Part shown: one piece after another, positions 61,413 through 64,000 of the stretch
Layout of the letters: each line of letters opens with the position of its first letter
How positions within the stretch are numbered: the first letter of the stretch is position 1
Assembly: GCF_000585395.1 (NCBI RefSeq)
Contig: NZ_KK073875.1
Coordinates: 5,823,531 to 5,887,530, forward strand
Direction: 5' to 3'
Length of the DNA: 64,000 bases
Origin: Saccharibacillus sacchari DSM 19268
GTDB taxonomy: Bacteria > Bacillota > Bacilli > Paenibacillales > Paenibacillaceae
Position numbers and translations under genes: made by a program
Notes under the pieces: model-generated
Database searches by the model: none
Told to the model about the DNA's origin: nothing
Seen by the model: only the letters and a program-made list of their open reading frames with translations

Positions 61413-62075
61413 TTATTCCGCCAGTAATTTTGTCCAGCGACTCATAGGTTCGATAATATGGCGATGTATCGCTGATTCTACGTCATCTACTCGCCGCTCG
61501 GCTATGATTTCGATCAGGCTTCGATGCTGCTCTATAGCCTGAGTAAAGTCGTATTCGATTTCAAACATCAGTCTCATGCGGTTATAATGCGTGCTTAAAC
61601 GAGTGATCGAACCCCAGACATGTTCTTTGCCGCAGCCTCGGAATAACAAAGAATGAAATTCGTTATCCAGTTCGTGAAACTGCGAAGCTTCACTTTGGCT
61701 CTGCCGTAAGCTTTCTTGCTTCTCTACATTATGTCGAAGCGCCAGTAAATTTTCTCCCGGGAATCGATTACAGGCGAGCAGCAGCACTTCTTTTTCCAAA
61801 GAAAAACGCATAAATACAGCCTGGTCGATCAATTGAGGATCAATCTTAGATATGTAGGTACCGACCTGCGGAATTACGTCAACCAAGTATTCTTCTTTCA
61901 GTCTGGACATGACTTCACGCACAGGTGTGCGCGAGAGCTGAAGCGCCGCGGCCAAATCAATCTCGCTGACTGCTTTTCCAGGCTCTAGCGTCAAATTCAT
62001 AATATTTTGCCGAATCACTCGATACGCATAATCTTTCCCATTCTCGCCCGGCAGTCTGTTCGTGCTGCTCAACAT
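61413..62075 (-). CDS. GntR-family regulator, FCD type
   Basis: This 220-residue protein has an N-terminal winged helix (YRVIRQNIMNLTLEPGKAV, AAALQLSRTPVREVMSRL) and a C-terminal FCD helical domain (EFHSLLFRGCG, EQHRSLIEIIAERR) with metal or acid ligand positions. FCD regulators often control hexuronate genes (UxuR, ExuR). It lies near uxuAB but is separated by three genes, so the link is inference. AAGGTGGG precedes the ATG. Confidence 0.88.
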   Translation of the reverse strand: MLSSTNRLPGENGKDYAYRVIRQNIMNLTLEPGKAVSEIDLAAALQLSRTPVREVMSRLKEEYLVDVIPQVGTYISKIDPQLIDQAVFMRFSLEKEVLLLACNRFPGENLLALRHNVEKQESLRQSQSEASQFHELDNEFHSLLFRGCGKEHVWGSITRLSTHYNRMRLMFEIEYDFTQAIEQHRSLIEIIAERRVDDVESAIHRHIIEPMSRWTKLLAE

Positions 62076-62131
62076 TCCGCACCCACCTTCCTGTTCTTGT
62101 GTTTCGTATCATTCGCTTATTTTTGCACAAA

Positions 62132-62181
62132 CAAAAACGGCTTTGCAAGATCACTGTTAAAGTAATCTTACAAAGCCGCTT
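62132..62181 (-). terminator. Terminator of the tRNA operon
   Basis: CGGCTTTGTAAGAT / ATCTTGCAAAGCCG stem (one mismatch) followed on the minus strand by TTTTTGTTTGT. It lies eight bases past the last tRNA. Confidence 0.88.
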
Positions 62182-62188
62182 TCTCTTA

Positions 62189-62269
62189 TACCGGTGAAAG
62201 GACTCGAACCTTCACGGGTCTCCCCACTCGATTTTGAGTCGAGCGCGTCTGCCATTCCGCCACACCGGC
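62189..62269 (-). tRNA. tRNA-Leu (CAA)
   Basis: A class II tRNA of 81 bases has a CTCGA / TCGAG anticodon stem, a CTCAAAA loop (anticodon CAA) and a long variable arm. No encoded CCA. Last of the cluster. Confidence 0.95.
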
Positions 62270-62285
62270 ACATCCAAAGTAAATA

Positions 62286-62362
62286 TGGCGCGCCCTAAGA
62301 GATTCGAACTCCTGGCCTTTTGATTCGTAGTCAAACGCTCTATCCAGCTGAGCTAAGGGCGC
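62286..62362 (-). tRNA. tRNA-Arg (ACG)
   Basis: GCGCCCT / AGGGCGC acceptor, loop CTACGAA (anticodon ACG), encoded CCA. In B. subtilis trnD this place holds a Leu tRNA, so this is a swap. Confidence 0.95.
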
Positions 62363-62392
62363 AAGGTTTTTCATTGAACCAAGAAAATAAAC

Positions 62393-62466
62393 TGGAGGCG
62401 CCACCCAGATTCGAACTGGGGGTAGAGCTTTTGCAGAGCTGTGCCTTACCACTTGGCTATGGCGCC
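62393..62466 (-). tRNA. tRNA-Cys (GCA)
   Basis: GGCGCCA / TGGCGCC acceptor, anticodon loop with GCA, encoded CCA. Confidence 0.95.
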
Positions 62467-62476
62467 GAAATGAAAA

Positions 62477-62551
62477 TGGAGCGGACGACGGGAATCGAAC
62501 CCGCGACCCTCGCCTTGGCAAGGCGATGCTCTACCGCTGAGCCACGTCCGC
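62477..62551 (-). tRNA. tRNA-Gly (GCC)
   Basis: GCGGACG / CGTCCGC acceptor, loop TTGCCAA (anticodon GCC), encoded CCA. Confidence 0.95.
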
Positions 62552-62570
62552 TTAAAACATTAAAGTTATA

Positions 62571-62645
62571 TGGCTGGGGGTATAGGATTTGAACCTATGC
62601 GTGACGGAGTCAAAGTCCGTTGCCTTACCGCTTGGCTAACCCCCA
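62571..62645 (-). tRNA. tRNA-Gln (TTG)
   Basis: TGGGGGT / ACCCCCA acceptor, loop CTTTGAC (anticodon TTG), encoded CCA. Confidence 0.95.
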
Positions 62646-62654
62646 AAAAATAAA

Positions 62655-62729
62655 GGGCGATCGACGGGAATTGAACCCGCGAATGTCGGAGTCACAGTCC
62701 GATGCGTTAACCCCTTCGCCACGACCGCC
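62655..62729 (-). tRNA. tRNA-His (GTG)
   Basis: Loop CTGTGAC (anticodon GTG); extra 5' G opposite the discriminator C, as in His tRNAs; no encoded CCA. Confidence 0.94.
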
Positions 62730-62769
62730 ATGTTGCAAAATGAAACTTTGGGTTAAATATGAATTTCTA

Positions 62770-62843
62770 TGGCAGGGGCAGCAGGAATTGAACCCACACT
62801 AACGGTTTTGGAGACCGCTGTTCTACCTTTAAACTATGCCCCT
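62770..62843 (-). tRNA. tRNA-Trp (CCA)
   Basis: AGGGGCA / TGCCCCT acceptor, loop CTCCAAA (anticodon CCA), encoded CCA tail. This is the tRNA sensed by the trpS T-box. Confidence 0.95.
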
Positions 62844-62848
62844 ATAAC

Positions 62849-62933
62849 TGGTGGAGGCTGATGGATTCGAACCACCGAACTCAGAGAGAACAGATTTACA
62901 GTCTGCTGCGTTTGGCCACTTCGCTAAGCCTCC
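62849..62933 (-). tRNA. tRNA-Tyr (GTA)
   Basis: 85-base class II tRNA with GGAGGCT / AGCCTCC acceptor, loop CTGTAAA (anticodon GTA), long variable arm, encoded CCA. Confidence 0.95.
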
Positions 62934-62945
62934 ACAGTCAAAAAA

Positions 62946-63021
<76 letters not shown>

Positions 63022-63057
63022 TTATTAATTGATTGTGAAAAGATATGAAGTTTTTGA

Positions 63058-63133
63058 TGGTGGCTCGGGACGGAATCGAACCGCCGACACAAGGATTTTC
63101 AGTCCTTTGCTCTACCGACTGAGCTACCGAGCC
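63058..63133 (-). tRNA. tRNA-Phe (GAA)
   Basis: GGCTCGG / CCGAGCC acceptor, loop CTGAAAA (anticodon GAA), encoded CCA. Confidence 0.95.
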
Positions 63134-63185
63134 TAGCAGTTTTTCCTCAGAGCCCCAATCAAGAGCACTTGCAGAAGAATAAAAA

Positions 63186-63261
63186 TGGCGGAACCGACGG
63201 GATTTGAACCCGCGATCTCCTGCGTGACAGGCAGGCATGTTAACCCCTACACCACGGTTCC
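63186..63261 (-). tRNA. tRNA-Asp (GTC)
   Basis: GGAACCG / CGGTTCC acceptor, loop CTGTCAC (anticodon GTC), encoded CCA. Confidence 0.95.
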
Positions 63262-63280
63262 AAGCCATAAGGTGAAGCAA

Positions 63281-63354
<74 letters not shown>

Positions 63355-63372
63355 TCAGAGTGTAAAACAATA

Positions 63373-63448
63373 TGGTGGAGGCTGAGGGGATCGAACCCCC
63401 GACCCTCTGCTTGTAAGGCAGATGCTCTCCCAGCTGAGCTAAGCCTCC
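63373..63448 (-). tRNA. tRNA-Val (TAC)
   Basis: GGAGGCT / AGCCTCC acceptor, loop CTTACAA (anticodon TAC), encoded CCA. First tRNA after the internal promoter. Confidence 0.95.
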
Positions 63449-63466
63449 ATTTCACATACGCTTACT

Positions 63467-63495
63467 ATTATATCAGGTTAGCAGCCTTATGTCAA
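63467..63495 (-). promoter_or_regulatory. Perfect consensus sigma-A promoter inside the tRNA cluster
   Basis: The minus strand reads TTGACA (63490-63495), a 17-base spacer, then TATAAT (63467-63472), matching consensus at all 12 positions. It lies in the 84-base gap between tRNA-Glu and tRNA-Val and would drive the thirteen tRNAs from Val to Leu. Confidence 0.92.
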
Positions 63496-63532
63496 ATGTT
63501 TTTTCATGCTTTTTTCTTCTGTAGAAGAAGAA

Positions 63533-63604
63533 TGACCCGTAGGGGATTCGAACCCCTGTTACCTCCGTGAAAGGGAGGTGTCTTAACCCCTTGACCAACG
63601 GGCC
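63533..63604 (-). tRNA. tRNA-Glu (TTC)
   Basis: GGCCCGT / ACGGGTC acceptor, loop CTTTCAC (anticodon TTC); no encoded CCA. Confidence 0.95.
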
Positions 63605-63620
63605 TTACTGTAAAATTTTA

Positions 63621-63711
63621 TGGCGGAGAGAGAGGGATTCGAACCCTCGAGACGCTTTAGACGCCTACACGATTTCCAATCGTGCTCCTTCGGCCACTCG
63701 GACACCTCTCC
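63621..63711 (-). tRNA. tRNA-Ser (GGA)
   Basis: 91-base class II tRNA, CACGA / TCGTG anticodon stem, loop TTGGAAA (anticodon GGA), long variable arm, encoded CCA. Confidence 0.95.
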
Positions 63712-63715
63712 ATAA

Positions 63716-63791
63716 TGGCTCCCCGAACAGGACTCGAACCTGTGACAACTCGATTAACAGTCGAGTGCTCTACCAACTGAGCTATCAGGGA
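63716..63791 (-). tRNA. tRNA-Asn (GTT)
   Basis: TCCCTGA acceptor pairing imperfectly with TCGGGGA, loop CTGTTAA (anticodon GTT), encoded CCA. First tRNA of the cluster. Confidence 0.94.
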
Positions 63792-64000
63792 ACAAAACGC
63801 TCCATATTTGTCTCTTCGCTCCGCTTGGTTCCTCCTTTCGGACAAAATATCCTCAAGTTGGGTAATCCAAAAGTCGCTCAGATTCAAATATTTCGCTAAG
63901 CAGCTTAAAACACTAAGCTACGCACAAGGCTTGCACCTTGAAAACCGGATCCGAAACGATCTCTTCGCGTCTGTTCGAAGTTGTTTTCTTACGAAAACGT
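63792..64000 (-). other. Leader of the tRNA cluster, probably downstream of an rRNA operon
   Basis: No gene is seen. On the minus strand the stretch includes GGTTTTCAAGGTGCAAGCC, the kind of sequence found in Bacillales rRNA spacers. The tRNA order matches B. subtilis trnD, which follows 5S rRNA, so an rRNA operon just beyond 64000 is likely but not visible. Confidence 0.5.

Noticed and set aside
63900..64000. 23S or 5S rRNA gene at the right edge
   Set aside because: The bases resemble spacer sequence only. I cannot align them to the conserved ends of any rRNA.

Overview
The window looks like chromosome of an endospore-former-type Firmicute of moderately high G+C, most likely family Paenibacillaceae (Paenibacillus or Saccharibacillus-like; the genus is a guess). 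Reasons: strong AGGAGG ribosome sites with several TTG/GTG starts, a T-box leader before trpS, an MntR box, YycC, YutD and YlaF-like proteins, a LiaFSR/PspA/MprF envelope-stress region, and a tRNA cluster in nearly the same order as Bacillus subtilis trnD. I see no prophage, CRISPR array, conjugative element or secondary-metabolite cluster.

Layout. 1-2.3 kb: manganese ABC importer mntABC (minus strand, permease cut by the window edge) behind an MntR operator. 2.3-8.3 kb: two tandem class B penicillin-binding proteins, a membrane transglutaminase-like protein and a small membrane protein. 8.5-15.2 kb: housekeeping genes (Toprim protein, ctaB, YlaF-like, T-box-controlled trpS, pepF-type oligopeptidase, yycC). 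15.6-22.7 kb: a sugar operon on the minus strand, in transcription order AraC regulator, two LplB/LplC-type permeases, lipoprotein solute-binding protein, BadF-type kinase and GH4 glycosidase. 23.4-24.7 kb: an IS3-family insertion sequence in repeat-rich non-coding DNA. 25-29 kb: DUF2225 protein, truncated haemoglobin, a probable 31-residue membrane peptide, NAD kinase and YutD with a long charged tail. 29-33.3 kb: AraC regulator divergent from a dehydrogenase plus two TIM-barrel isomerases. 33.4-40.4 kb: TrmH-type methyltransferase, KtrA-type K+ regulator, prfC, a MerR/hydrolase pair with a MerR-type promoter, and zwf. 40.7-42.4 kb: a secreted beta-helix protein. 42.6-51.1 kb: liaR, liaS, liaF, pspA, pspC, a second pspA and a LiaI-like gene, then mprF facing the other way. 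51.4-59 kb: a sugar catabolic operon (three dehydrogenases and one isomerase, divergent from an AraC gene), then uxuB/uxuA with a palindromic operator. 59-62.1 kb: a membrane hydrolase, a DUF3021/LytTR pair and an FCD-type GntR regulator. 62.2-63.8 kb: sixteen tRNA genes on the minus strand, probably downstream of an rRNA operon beyond the right edge.

The most unusual signal is in the intergenic DNA. Three families of small palindromic or MITE-like elements recur: family A (about 160-200 bp, TIR starting GGGCGTGTC, flanked by TA), family B (about 100 bp, TIR AGCTTATCAAC) and family C (130-200 bp long imperfect palindromes). Some touch gene structure. One A copy lies between an AraC gene and its likely target operon, another lies directly upstream of mprF, a B copy separates liaF from liaS, and an A/B hybrid supplies the last residues and stop codon of a dehydrogenase.
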